From contig JAJNNX010000052.1 in the NCBI GenBank assembly GCA_023159155.1, positions 186,001-250,000 of the forward strand: a stretch of DNA of 64,000 nt, in the 5' to 3' direction. Source of the DNA: Ustulina deusta (Eukaryota; Ascomycota; Sordariomycetes; Xylariales; Xylariaceae). The notes beneath the pieces were generated by a model. It saw only the letters and a program-made list of their open reading frames with translations, was not told the origin of the DNA and ran no database searches. A program made the translations under genes and the position numbers. Of this stretch, positions 36,455-47,754 are shown piece after piece (within the stretch, counting starts at the first letter, position 1; each line of letters starts with the position of its first letter).

Positions 36455-37009
36455 TCAAGCATTAGGCGCCGTCGGAAAGCTATAGGCAAGAGCAATGAAC
36501 CGTGCGGTGGACTCGGGTTCTTGCTGTTGAACGAGCGCCAACAGCGTGTCAAGATGTTCCCGTTGGGTCCGCCACAGCTGGAGAAGAGAGAGCGTCCCGG
36601 CAGCAGGTTCAACATATTCGCCGGCCTCGCCCGTCGTTGTTGTCAGATAATACAATAGCGTCTGAGCCCGATCCATCACGTCGTCGACGCTGTCTAGGAC
36701 GTATTGTAGCACCCGATGTTCCTCGCATCCGATGCCGATATTAGCGCCATCGGATGGTAAGTTCAGGCGAAGCCTCTCCTCGTGGATGTCGAGCTCTCGG
36801 AGGGACGAATTATCGGTGAAGTAGTAATCGAGAACACTGTGGAGACTATCTATGAGACTGTTTAAAAGCTCATCCTCAGAGTTGCTGGTGTCGACGTCCA
36901 TCGAGACGCCCATCGAAACGTCCATCGAAACGTCATGTTCAACGGTCCCCGGCACGCTCTGGTCGCCAGAGCTATTGTTGGCGGGGTTAGTGGAATTTCC
37001 TGAAGACAT
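36455..37009 (-). CDS. Small acidic hypothetical protein
   Basis: An intronless ATG-to-stop frame of 184 residues. The N-terminus is Ser/Asn-rich and contains three imperfect copies of VSMDV-like text (VSMDVSMGVSMDV) from a 12-base repeat. A helical, acidic centre follows (ELLNSLIDSLHSVLDYYF, RVLQYVLDSVDDVMDRA), then a Leu- and Gln-rich helix (LDTLLALVQQQEPE). There is no signal peptide, membrane span or known domain. I do not recognise a family; it may be lineage-specific. Codon pattern and helical regularity support translation, but evidence is limited to the open frame. Confidence 0.55.
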   Translation of the reverse strand: MSSGNSTNPANNSSGDQSVPGTVEHDVSMDVSMGVSMDVDTSNSEDELLNSLIDSLHSVLDYYFTDNSSLRELDIHEERLRLNLPSDGANIGIGCEEHRVLQYVLDSVDDVMDRAQTLLYYLTTTTGEAGEYVEPAAGTLSLLQLWRTQREHLDTLLALVQQQEPESTARFIALAYSFPTAPNA

Positions 37010-38273
37010 TGTTGTTGTAGAGATGCTTGAAGCTGAATATGGGTGAGTTGATTATGGATATGCTGTGTCGATGTTAATGGGTTAGCTTGAGGATTTTGAT
37101 GTGTAGAAAAAACCTGGAAGTGGGCGATGCTGTTTGATATTTATCTTCGAATTTTGGTTAAAATCCCTGAGACACGATCAATCGTTTCTTAACATTCTCT
37201 TTGTCTGCGGTAATTGTTTCTCGAGAACCTTGTTCATTCGTCGAATTCTGAAAGAACGACGTTATGATACAAAGCGACGCTTGAGAACTATGCTATTGTG
37301 TGGAATGCATTGACAGCGGGCGTTACTCCTCGGTATTGTCAATGGGGTTCAACTCGGCTTGAATCAAGTGCGAAAAAAAAAGATGTAATGACAATATCAC
37401 AACAGCTAATATATCACAATTGAGCAGAATATGTAGGCTAGACCCAAGCGCTTGTGGAATACGAAAGCCGGAGGCTTCATACCGGTATTGTCAAGGGTGA
37501 TGTTACGAAGTTTTCGGCACCCCGGGGACGAAGGCCGATAGAGTCCTCGATACTATGTTGCTGCTCTGAGCGAAATTCTTACGCATGCTAACCGGAAGCT
37601 GTTGCTTTAGCTGGATTGATGCGGTTGATCACCGACCAATCTAGCCAACTTGGTGATGAGAGGACTAGGGAATGGAATACGACTGGAAAAGGAACGTTCA
37701 TCAGATTCACTGCCTAGTAAGTGTCCCGGACACCTGACCTACCCCGTAACTTAAACCAATACTCATATCTCGAGCTTTTTCAACAGCGTTGTCTTCAATA
37801 TATCCTGTTATTCTCCGATCGCAATCACTTTCATGTGGGTAGCCAGAGAGCAATTGTTAGCTAGCAGCTTTTATTTTATTTTAGTTGAATAGATTCAAAA
37901 GCCTTTCGTGGACTCGTTGATCGGGGTATAGATACATCTTCTAAAACACTCCTGGGTAAAACATTTTGTGCGCTTCCACGTATGCGGTGGAAATCGTTTA
38001 AGGAAACGATGGATCTTCATCCCCATCATCGCTGTAATCAGTATCAGGTCATGAAAATAAACTCACGGGCCTATATAAGCCTTCCCCTGTCCCAGCATGA
38101 CTCGACTTGGATGTGCCTATCAATCATTCGCTAAGCCAAGACAACGACAAACGCCAGTATACTATCTATATATTCCTTACCATCTTAACCGATGATGGGG
38201 AACGAGCGGATTGCCAAACGAAAAGGCATCTTTCCTATAGATTATCCTTTGGGGATTTTATCTTTTGTGCGCG
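37010..38273. other. Intergenic region, 1.3 kb, AT-rich
   Basis: This contains the promoter of the small acidic protein and, at the right, the 3' end of the Mediator gene. An A-run occurs at about 37,372. No gene or repeat of note is visible. Confidence 0.5.
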
Positions 38274-40245
38274 CTACATATCTCCTCTCATGAGTTTCAG
38301 CACAATATCCTGAATACTCTCGCCTTCTGTGTTTTGACTCTCCGAGTCCCAAGTCCAGGTACGCGTGTGACTAGTCCTGTCAGCTTGCCAATCTGCTTTT
38401 AATGTCAGCACTATCTTTTTATCTATGACATCGATGTCAATCCTTGCATCTTTGCCCTTGGTACTTTTAATCCCTATGCCCGCAATGGACTCCGACCACT
38501 GGATGTCATTGTCCCCAAGTTTTTCAGCCGCGATCCGGGCAAGATTCTGCGACAGGACATGAACGGCTGCTTGACAAAGATAGTATACTGCTTCCTGGAC
38601 GTTGGCGCAATAGCCTGCCGGTGGATATACGGTCTCTAGTGGGTTTGGTGGCAGATCTCTGTTCTCGGTAGAGGGCGGTTTTAATGTCATATTGAAATAT
38701 GTGCTGATGAATGGGCGACCAATGCCTTGGCTGTAGCACCGAATTCGAGCTTCTGGGGTGATGGTGAACGCATAGAGAGACATCAAATTAAACACAAGTT
38801 GTTGGACCCAGAGAAGTTCGGTTGTGGGGGTATGACGCACGTGGGTTGCCCCGGGTGCTGGAGAATTTGGGGGTGGGAGAACTGAATAGAACGCTGTCGA
38901 AATGCCCGCATGTCGTAATGTATGAACTAACTTGTCAAGGTGATTGCCGAGGTCGGCGGAGTTTCTGAAATACTCAAAACGGGATATAAGACTCCGCAGG
39001 ATGTTAAATGTCGAGTTGTTGGGATCAGTTTGCCGTACCGAGGGGGAAAGAGAAGTCCGCTTGTGGTAGTTTTGCCGATGGTTCTGGAAAAGGAGAAATT
39101 GCAGAAAAGAATATGCCGCAGTCGAAGAGAGAATGCCCTCTGTATAATTCGCGTTTGCCTCATCCTGCTCATCAAGATCTTCCAATGTAAGGACGAATTC
39201 AGTTTCTTTACTTTGCTTCCAGGTAATGGCTGGGCCGTCGTAGTAGACGTCGTGGGCGAGTAGAATGCGGGCTTCTCGATTGAGCTCGTACCATAGCTCC
39301 TGGTGGAAGATAGTATTCCTGGCTTCGCGAACCCGATCCTTCAAAGGTGCGTCATCCGGTATTCGGCCGGGAAGAGGTGATTGGTCCGTAATCATGCCAT
39401 CCTTTTTAATCGTGATACGTATTCTTTGGGAACCTCCTCCAACCTTCCCAACGCCCAATCTAATAGTACCATCATCATTCCGAATCAAAGACGCGATGCT
39501 GCTATTCCTAAACTCGGCCGCTGACTCAGCAAACCCGAAACGAACACCCAAGGTGTGGGGTTCCTGAGGAAGTGCACAAACTGTCCACCCGTCGTCGCTG
39601 ACAGCCAGTATGTCGGCCCAGTATTTGGTCTCAAGCTCGATCTCTTTCTCCAAGCGCTCGGCGGCAGCTAGGACCGAGTCAACCATGTCATTGATACCCA
39701 TGACCCTCCACCCGGTGGCAACAGAGAGATCGTCTTGTATCTGGGCTTCCGTGACATTGGGCTCCTTGAGCTTAGAAGCTCCGAGGGTGCCAATGCCTAC
39801 AAGATCGCGCAGCGCCGGGGACAGCGTGGTCCCAGCCTGGACGGGGGCTTCTTTGGAGAGCAGGAGGGATATGGAATCGAGGGCCAGCATGGCAGACTGA
39901 TGCGCAAACCTGTAGCATCCACGGTTAGTGCACGTTGCCCGGTGCCATGCAGACAAAGACTGACTCGATGTTTCTCAAGAATTCCTCGCGTGCGGCAATG
40001 GCAGTCTTGGCCTTCCCGTCCTCGGCCTCGTCCTCGTCGTCTTCCTCGTCGGTGCCGTCGACATCATCCTCGACCGTGCCTTGTTGCTTGGCCTGGACCT
40101 CTCGGCGCAACTGTGCCTCGTTTAGGTCTCGGAAACCACCAGGCTGGGCATTGACGCGTGCGATGAACTCGGCAAGGTTCTGGGGTTTCTTGTCGCCAGT
40201 CGGCCATGGGCGCAGAGCGAAGGGTGTCTGGTTGTTGCCAGCCAT
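38274..40245 (-). CDS. med17: Mediator of RNA polymerase II transcription subunit 17 (Med17/Srb4)
   Basis: Med17 is a central scaffold of the Mediator head module, linking activators to RNA polymerase II at promoters. Exon 1 (40245-39965) and exon 2 (39909-38274) join across a 55-base intron (donor GTCAGT, branch CACTAAC) to give 638 residues, a normal fungal Med17 length. The N-terminus carries LAEFIARVNAQPGGFRDLNE and a long acidic run (about residues 60-77). The junction rebuilds IEFAHQSAMLALDSISLLLS, a characteristic Med17 stretch. The middle GWRVMGINDMVDSVLAAAERL and the FGFAESAAEF, GRIPDDAPLKDRVREARNTI blocks are also family-like. The start is ATG 40245. No frameshift. Confidence 0.93.
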
Positions 40246-42823
40246 CGTGGTTTATTTCCGAGGGTCGAGGTCTTGGATGGATGGTCACGTAAAGTAGTGT
40301 GGAATAGCGATGGTTCGGTGACGGATATCGGCATTCATCATCATGTACTGCTGCCCAGCTGTCTTAACTGAAGTAGGGAGATAAATCACGTTTGATGTTT
40401 GTCTGTTGCAGCATGGTCTACCAGTTATGCGTAGCTAAGTAGATGTACAATACCACTCCAGTTACCAAGGCTACTAACCTATGTAGGTATTGATGGTAGT
40501 CGTGGCTGGGTACTTAGCCAAGAGGCTAGCAAGGGCGTGTTTGAATGCGCTAGACTTATTGAGAACGTTTCTGAGGCTGATGTGTGGCTACGTGGGGGGC
40601 CTCCTGAATGACGCCTAAATGGGACCAGACGAGACCTAGAAAAGGTACTGCCAAAAGCTCGGATTAGCACTAATGGGACTTGAACCTATCCCATTGAACT
40701 GTGATCTAGATAACATCCCCTCTGCGGGAAGCGGGGATATTCTTGCTGGATCAAACTAAAATGATAGGTAGGACTAATATAAACGAGTAGGTACTAGCTT
40801 GACGGTCAATGGTTTTCTAAGTGTAGCGTACCCGTCACGCAGGTATCGTAACTCTATTCCTATTGTAATTTTCCGTACAGCGCTAATGAAGGGCCAAGAA
40901 CTGACACAAGCTGGTACCTAGTATTCAAGTATCTACATAATATGGTAATGTCCACCCTCGCCCCGCACCTAGTGGCCATACCGTGGCAGGCATGATGGAG
41001 GTCCGAAGGCATGCATTGGATATGACGTGCACATTATGATGGAAGCGTATGAGGGCAGTAGACTGAGCCCAGACTTATACTGCAGAGTGTAGTATCTGGA
41101 CCTAGGCCGGCATAAGAACGGCACTAACACGAGTAGGATGTGTGCATCTAGAACAGCACGATACGAGAACGAGGGCGATATAGAACTTGGACCGAGGAAC
41201 AGCAGGACACACACAAGGGGACTGTAGCAGGAAGCGAGTAACAAGCGGAGCAGTTACAGGAGGTGTTTGTTTATCTACGGGCCCGGAGTGAACCGGCGGC
41301 AGTGGATCAACAGGCCAGAGGGGCATGGTTTTTACCTGTACATATAATAGATAGAGACCGGTATAGCTAGTAAAGCTGTTAATCTGAGTAATACTATATA
41401 TATATGGTAATGTAGTAATTAAGTATTGGTATAAGACGTGGGCAGGTTCCCTAACGCAACACGCAAAGTGATATGGTGAGATTCCGACCACGGCAAATTC
41501 TCCCTAGGTAACTCTTGTACTTACGTAGGTAGGTAGGTAGCCTATAAGGATCGAGATGAGGTAAATCACACGATGGCGCAAGCTGCATACAGCATGCATG
41601 CGCATAAATAGCGCTGCGGGAATTCCATGGGGCATGTGGGACGAAGTAATGCTCTCCATTGGTGGTAGGTAGTAGTTTGGACTTGGAAAGTGTATGAGAA
41701 GAGTGCCTACTAAGGTACGTAGGTATGTGGACGTTTATTGAGTATCTGCAACCAATCACCAGCTAAATGTCTCTGTATAGAAGTTTACCTAGGTATCCGC
41801 AAGTAGATTATGTGAGGCGTCAACAAAAGTCGCTCACCAACAAAGCCCTTACCAGCGTCACCAAAGTGTTCGGACTCGAAGTTGGGGGGGAACAAATCAT
41901 TGGACCTTGAACGTCTAGGGAATCCGACTCGCCGAATCTCCTTGGTTTCTTGTCCCTCGAATAATCAGATAGGCAGAGCAGCATCTAGAATGTTCAAAAA
42001 AAAAAAAAAGAGCTGGATAAACAATGAATCGTATGATAAAGAAGCATCTTTGGTCAGAAATCTGCCAGTACAGTAGCATTATAGCTCTTGGTCACCCCAC
42101 TAAGTAAGTACCTAACCCCGCCAAATGACGCACAGCCTTACGCTCAGCTCCGCCGAGGGGCGTTTAGGCCTCAGCCGGCATTCGGCGCGCTAACCTGCTT
42201 GCTCGGTACCATTCTATACACTCCTACCTTGCCTAGTACCTCTGGGTAGGTAGTATCACAATATTTACTGCGACCTCACCTGCAGCTACTGTAGGTGCCG
42301 GCCGCGCTATCAGTAGCACTGCTAAGAAAGAAAGCACAAACCCGGTACTTACAAGCGTCAAGGTGTACGTTGTCTAACTAGGTACCTAGCTGTAATGGAG
42401 CTCCCCGCACCATGCCAATTGATAAGCCCGATAAGAGCTCATCGTCCCATCCCACCATCCCACTCTCCCACCACACTCTCACGCTCTCACGCTCTTTGTT
42501 CAGTGTCTTCTGGTTGTCGAGATACACAATTACATGATATAACATGACCTATCATCCGCTCGCTACACGCAGCCTCCCAGTCTAGAACCAACGCTGCAAA
42601 TCTCCTCTGCGTCACTTGACATCGCTCACTACCTTGCACATAAGCGACGCGAGTAGCCGACGTAGGGAATCGTCAGCTCCGTCCCAATCATTTTACACAT
42701 ATTTAGCCTTCATAAATCCTCATAGATCCCTTTCATCCCGCATCCTTTAGCTCTTCAAATTGCTCGTCTGTTTTCCTATCATCGTCTCATATCTCCTCCT
42801 GTCCAACACAATCTCTACTCAAC
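40246..42823. other. Intergenic region upstream of phosphofructokinase, 2.6 kb
   Basis: No gene is supported. TAGG/TACC motif copies occur at 41524-41540, about 41,711-41,727 and 42377-42390. A 14-base A-run sits at about 41,997-42,010. A tRNA-like T-arm on the minus strand at about 40,670-40,690 has no matching acceptor stem. Confidence 0.5.
42460..42823 (+). promoter_or_regulatory. Pyrimidine-rich promoter and leader of the phosphofructokinase gene
   Basis: The 360 bases before the ATG are rich in C and T, with repeated CTCTCACG words at about 42,474-42,495 and CTCATATCTCCTCCTG close to the start. CT-rich leaders of this kind are typical of strongly expressed glycolytic genes in filamentous fungi. 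No exact transcription start can be assigned. Confidence 0.5.
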
Positions 42824-45299
42824 ATGGCGCAACACAAGAAGAAGATCGCCGTCATGACATCCGGGGGTGATTCTCCCGGAATGAACGCCGTCGTCCGCGC
42901 TGTTGTTCGAATGTCGATTCACATGGATTGTGATATCTTTTGCGTCTACGAAGGATACGAAGGTCTCGTCCGTGGTGGAAAGTACATCAAACAGTTTGGC
43001 TGGGAGGATGTACGCGGATACCTTTGCGAAGGCGGGACTCTCATCGGCACAGCCAGATGTATGGCATTCTTTGAACGCTCGGGTCGTATGCAGGCTGCAA
43101 AGAACATGGTCCTCAACGGCATAGACGCACTCATTATCTGCGGCGGTGATGGTTCTCTTACCGGCGCTGACAAATTCCGTGGCGAATGGCCATCGCTCCT
43201 CGAGGAGCTTGTCTCGAAGGGGGACTTACAACAAGAACAGATCGATCCATATAAACACCTCAACATCGTGGGACTGGTTGGTTCCATTGACAACGACTTG
43301 TCTGGGACAGACGCTACTATCGGCGCTTACTCTGCCTTATCACGTATCTGCGAAATGGTCGACTACATTGAAGCTACCGCTTCATCTCATTCCCGTGCTT
43401 TTGTCATCGAGGTAATGGGTCGTCATTGCGGTTGGCTTGCCCTTATGGCAGCAGTTGCTACTGGCGCAGACTTCCTATTCATCCCGGAGAAACCTAGGGA
43501 GGATAACTGGAGAGAAGAAATGTGCCGAGTCATAAAAGAGGTTAGCAGATCTCTCATAATTCCAGCCATTTACGAATTTATCTAATATGTTTCTAGCATC
43601 GAAGTATGGGGAAACGTAAGACTATCGTCATCATTGCTGAAGGTGCTCTGGATAAACATGGTGAAAAGATCAGCCCTACCATGGTGAAGGATCTCCTAGC
43701 GGACAAGAGTGGTCTGGGTCTCGATACTCGCATCACAACACTAGGTCACGTTCAGAGAGGAGGCACGGCTGTCGCTTACGATAGAATGCTCGGTACTTTG
43801 CAAGGTGTCGAGGCCGTCAAGGCTGTGCTCGAGGCTACCCCTGAGACCGAAACTTGTTTCATCGCCATTACTGAGAACAAGATCACAAGGAAGCCTTTAA
43901 TGGCTGCTGTCAGAGAGACCAAAGAAGTTGCGACGTTGATTGAAGCACAGCGTTTTAACGAAGCCATGGCTCTCCGCGATACTGAATTTTCTGACCAGTA
44001 CAAGTCCTACACAATGTCAGCGAATACAGGATTCTGGGAAGAACCTAAGGTTTCAGAGAATGAGGTAAGTTGGTCATGTGCCAGATATTGATAATAATTA
44101 TTAACATTTTGTAGAAAATGAGAATTGGGTTTATCAATGTCGGCGCTCCGGCGGGCGGTATGAACGCTGCCATACGCGCCGGCGTGGCTTACTGCCGAAC
44201 CCGAGGGCACGAACCTATCGCTATCCATAATGGATTCGCCGGGTTTGCTCGACATCATGGAGACGAGCCTCTTGGTGCCGTTCGATCTTTTGACTGGCTT
44301 GAGGTAGACAGCTGGGCTAGCAAAGGTGGCTCGGAGATTGGCACAAACCGTGAATTGCCCGAGGAATCAGGCATTGAGCACATTGCTGGTCTAATCAAGA
44401 AGTACAAATTTGATGCCCTCTTCCTGATTGGCGGCTTTGAGGCTTTCCACGCAGTCTCGCAACTACGCAAAGCTAGGAGTCAATACCCTTCGCTCTGCAT
44501 TCCCCTCACTTTGTTGCCAGCGACCATTTCCAACAACGTACCCGGTACCGAATACTCTCTCGGGTCTGACACGTGCTTGAACGAGCTCGTGGCGTATTGT
44601 GACAAGATCAAACAGTCGGCCTCTGCTACCCGGAGGCGAGTCTTTGTCATTGAAACGCAAGGTGGACGATCTGGATATATCGCTCTGTTAGCAGGCCTAA
44701 GTGTAGGAGCAAGCGCCGTTTATATCCCAGAGGAGGGTATCAGCCTGCAGATGCTGACCGCAGACGTCATGCATCTAAAGGAGGTCTTTGCCAAGGATAA
44801 AGGCCAAACGAAAGCTGGAAGACTGGTGCTCATCAACGAGAAGGCTAGCCAGACGTACAATGCCAAACTCATCGCCGACATCATGCGTGAGGAGGCCCAT
44901 AACAGGTTTGAATCCCGGGACAGCATTCCGGGGCACGTTCAACAGGGAGGTGTTCCTTCACCGATGGATAGATGTCGGGCTGTAAGGCTTGCGATCAAGT
45001 GCATACAACACTTGGAGAAGTTTGGACCGAGGGGTTATGAGACGCCAGAAAAGATTGCTCAGGACCCTTTGAGCGCCTCAGTCATCGGTATCAAGAGTGC
45101 CTCAGTGGTGTTTTCCTCCATACAAGACCTCGAGGAGAATGAGACAGACTGGAAGAACCGACGACCAATTGAAGCTCACTGGATGGCAATAAAATCCATT
45201 GTGGACATGCTAGGCGCACGCGCGGATTACCCTGCACCAACACCGAAGCTAGAAGGCCTAACGGCTAAGGACGCGAAGCGAGGTCTCCTTACCAAATGA
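42824..45299 (+). CDS. ATP-dependent 6-phosphofructokinase
   Basis: The enzyme phosphorylates fructose 6-phosphate to fructose 1,6-bisphosphate, the committed step of cytosolic glycolysis. Three exons (42824-43540, 43597-44064, 44115-45299) give 789 residues, the size of the fused eukaryotic enzyme with a catalytic N-half and regulatory C-half. The N-half has the ATP site [28 protein letters not shown], the catalytic [21 protein letters not shown] and [14 protein letters not shown]. The C-half has the degenerate counterparts [28 protein letters not shown] and [14 protein letters not shown], as expected of the allosteric half. Intron 1 has a slightly unusual GTTAGC donor. All phases agree. Yeast has two subunit genes, filamentous ascomycetes usually one. 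Confidence 0.96.
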
Positions 45300-46800
45300 A
45301 GAGGGTGTAGAGAGATCATTTTGGAGTTAGGGTTTTGATATTGGGATCGGTTCGGCGGTATCAAAACGGTGGAATCAGGATAGTATGGTTATTTGGTAGG
45401 CGAGGCTTTCTCTAGTCTATTAGACTTACAGAGTTTTTCATAACTCAATAGATTTATGAGTTTTCTTGTAATATGCGAAACAAGTTTGCCAGGTTCAGGT
45501 GACGCGGGGTTGTTATGGTCCCCTCGAAAGCTGAAAAGCTACGGAAGGGAATATGAACGTAGTGCGTGAAGCTCATTACAATCCGAGTCATCAGTATTAG
45601 TAGCATAATGCGATACTTTATCCCTCTCGTAAATCATGGCCTTTTGCTAAACTGGCAGTTTGGGTGAAGTCTTTTAGCCTATCTAATTTCTGATTCTCTT
45701 CAATTATGTCGCTTCATGAGTATTCGTGATTAGGTAGATGAGTAGTTGGATGAGTGTAGTCTAGCTTTGTTTTTTTGGATTGATTGATAAGCGTGTTGTG
45801 CAGGGGATATGGCCGGTTATGAGAGAGAATAATCAGCACCAGCTTGATAATCCCTTGTCTAACTCTGTAAACTGGGAAATGATTAGATCCGCTACGTCAG
45901 CAATAGATGGCTTTGGTGGTGTTCGTGCTCGGTGAATGAATTGCTGGCTTTGGTGGATAGGTGTGTGGTGTGTCAAGCTGGGACGCTGCCGATGGGAAGT
46001 GAAGTTGCAGGGGTGTATTGCGCGGGGTGGCATTTAGCGTAGAAACGTGCTTGAGTGTTGGTTTCGTTTTATGCAGTCTTCATGATGTGCGGGAATGATT
46101 TGAAGGGAAGCGTTTGATTCCTTAGCTTATCCTACGTGCAGACGAATATGCAGGTGAAGATGGCGGCGTGAAACCAACAGTTAGGGATGTTATGTTACTG
46201 CGGGGAGACGGAGGATGGGACGGAGATGTTTTACTGTGGAGTGTCTAGGAGATATGCAACCTGCTTGTTAGTCGTTGGTATGCTGGATGCTGCATATGGT
46301 ATCTACCTATGCTACCCAGCTAAGTAATCTAGTTGAGAAAAAGAAATGGAATAATTGTAGATGTCGTTGTTAATTACTTGTTTCTGGCCAAAACTTGAAT
46401 CGGAAAAGGAGCGTTCTATGATCAGGTGGCCGTTCGTGTGGCAAGGGTTACAGTTTCGAATATCTTAGCGATGAACATTACGACTGGCGATTGGTTTATT
46501 CAATTCTCATTAATATTTGTCATTACTAATTTATCACCCTATATCACCCCTTATGCAAACCGGTTCCTATGCTTCTCGTCATGATACCACCGCTAGTCCG
46601 TGTATACATGCAGTTGGCGTTGGCAATCTGCCATTTATTTGAGGCATGCGCATGAAATCGGCGCCATGCTCTCGTCGGGGATGAATCGGCCGTTCCACGA
46701 CTCGTCGTTAAACATATATATACAAGTGCGCCGGGAATGTTCTAGAGTCGTAGACGAAAATTTCTGAAACTTTCTGAAAATAGGCGCATCGTTCTCTCCG
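45300..46800. other. Intergenic region between convergent genes, 1.5 kb
   Basis: This holds the 3' ends of phosphofructokinase and the single-pass membrane protein. Composition is AT-rich. A 66-codon ATG frame on the minus strand (46033-45833) shows no family resemblance. Confidence 0.5.
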
Positions 46801-47754
46801 TCAAGGCACCTCCTTGTAGTGTCCCTCTCCCATTAATTCGGCGGGTTCCCGTTGATCGGGAAGCTCACTCGCATGCGGGTGCGGTGGTGGAACGTGGTAT
46901 GTATCTTCTTGGTATCCTTGTATTGAAGTCGGGTTCCCGTCCTGGGACTGATAATGGCCTGAACTCGAGCTTTGCACCTGGTGTTGGTAATCTTGAAGAT
47001 ACTTATACTGGAAATCCTGGGCTGGTGCTTGCTCTACCGGAGACATTGCCGATACTGGATATATCCAACTTATGTCACCCCCTTGTTGCTGCTGGTGGTG
47101 GTGGTGTTGTTGTGGTTGTAAATATGCTTCGGGCTGATATTGTGTAATTGACGGTCCTGAGTAACCATGCTGCTGACTCGCATCCACGGCCATGATTCCG
47201 GGATATGCTGTCCCGGGATGAACGCACGTCCCCCCGTACTGGGCTGTCGGGTATAACATTCCTTGCATTTGCTGATGCGCATACATCTGGTCTGGTATCG
47301 TCGGATAACCTCCTCCTTGATATGCGAACCCATATGGAGCCTGTTGGAGAGCATCGTTGTGTCCAGTCGAAGTAGCGTTCATGTAATAAACCTCTTTACC
47401 CGTTCCAGATTCACCTCCCACGGCCATGTTCTGATCGTCAATGTCACGCGAGCCCGGGGCCCGTGTCTCCGGCTTCATCAAAGTCCTATTACGTCGCCTA
47501 ATGACACAGAAGATCGCAATGGAGCCGGCTATAATGATGGCAGCAAGGGTGACGCCGATTGAGAGGCCCACCTTCTGGCGATCGCTCAGACCTCTTCCAC
47601 TGCCTCGGTTTGACGACGGCGACACAAACGTTGACGTGGAAACAAGAGCGGAATTCGTGGGTGTGGACGAGGCCGCCGTCGTAGTTTCGCCTAATCCATA
47701 GTCTGCAAGGAACCACAGAGCGAGGACGCTGCCATATAAGGCCCTTGTAACCAT
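46801..47754 (-). CDS. Single-pass membrane protein with short Ser/Thr ectodomain and His/Gln-rich tail
   Basis: An intronless frame of 317 residues from ATG 47754; the open frame extends upstream without an ATG. A signal peptide is likely at residues 1-22. A short Ser/Thr/Pro-rich ectodomain (about 23-60) suits O-mannosylation. One membrane span (about 63-84, VGLSIGVTLAAIIIAGSIAIF) is followed by the stop-transfer sequence RRRNR. The cytoplasmic tail is rich in Tyr, Gln, Gly and His, including HHHHQQQQ. This layout is shared by fungal Mid2/Wsc-like sensors and many uncharacterised proteins. There is no WSC cysteine domain, so a cell-wall sensor role is only a possibility. Confidence 0.75.
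   Translation of the reverse strand: MVTRALYGSVLALWFLADYGLGETTTAASSTPTNSALVSTSTFVSPSSNRGSGRGLSDRQKVGLSIGVTLAAIIIAGSIAIFCVIRRRNRTLMKPETRAPGSRDIDDQNMAVGGESGTGKEVYYMNATSTGHNDALQQAPYGFAYQGGGYPTIPDQMYAHQQMQGMLYPTAQYGGTCVHPGTAYPGIMAVDASQQHGYSGPSITQYQPEAYLQPQQHHHHQQQQGGDISWIYPVSAMSPVEQAPAQDFQYKYLQDYQHQVQSSSSGHYQSQDGNPTSIQGYQEDTYHVPPPHPHASELPDQREPAELMGEGHYKEVP

Noticed and set aside
40660..40745. tRNA-like T-arm (GGTTCAAGTCCC) on the minus strand
   Set aside because: No matching acceptor stem, D-arm or anticodon arm could be folded around it.
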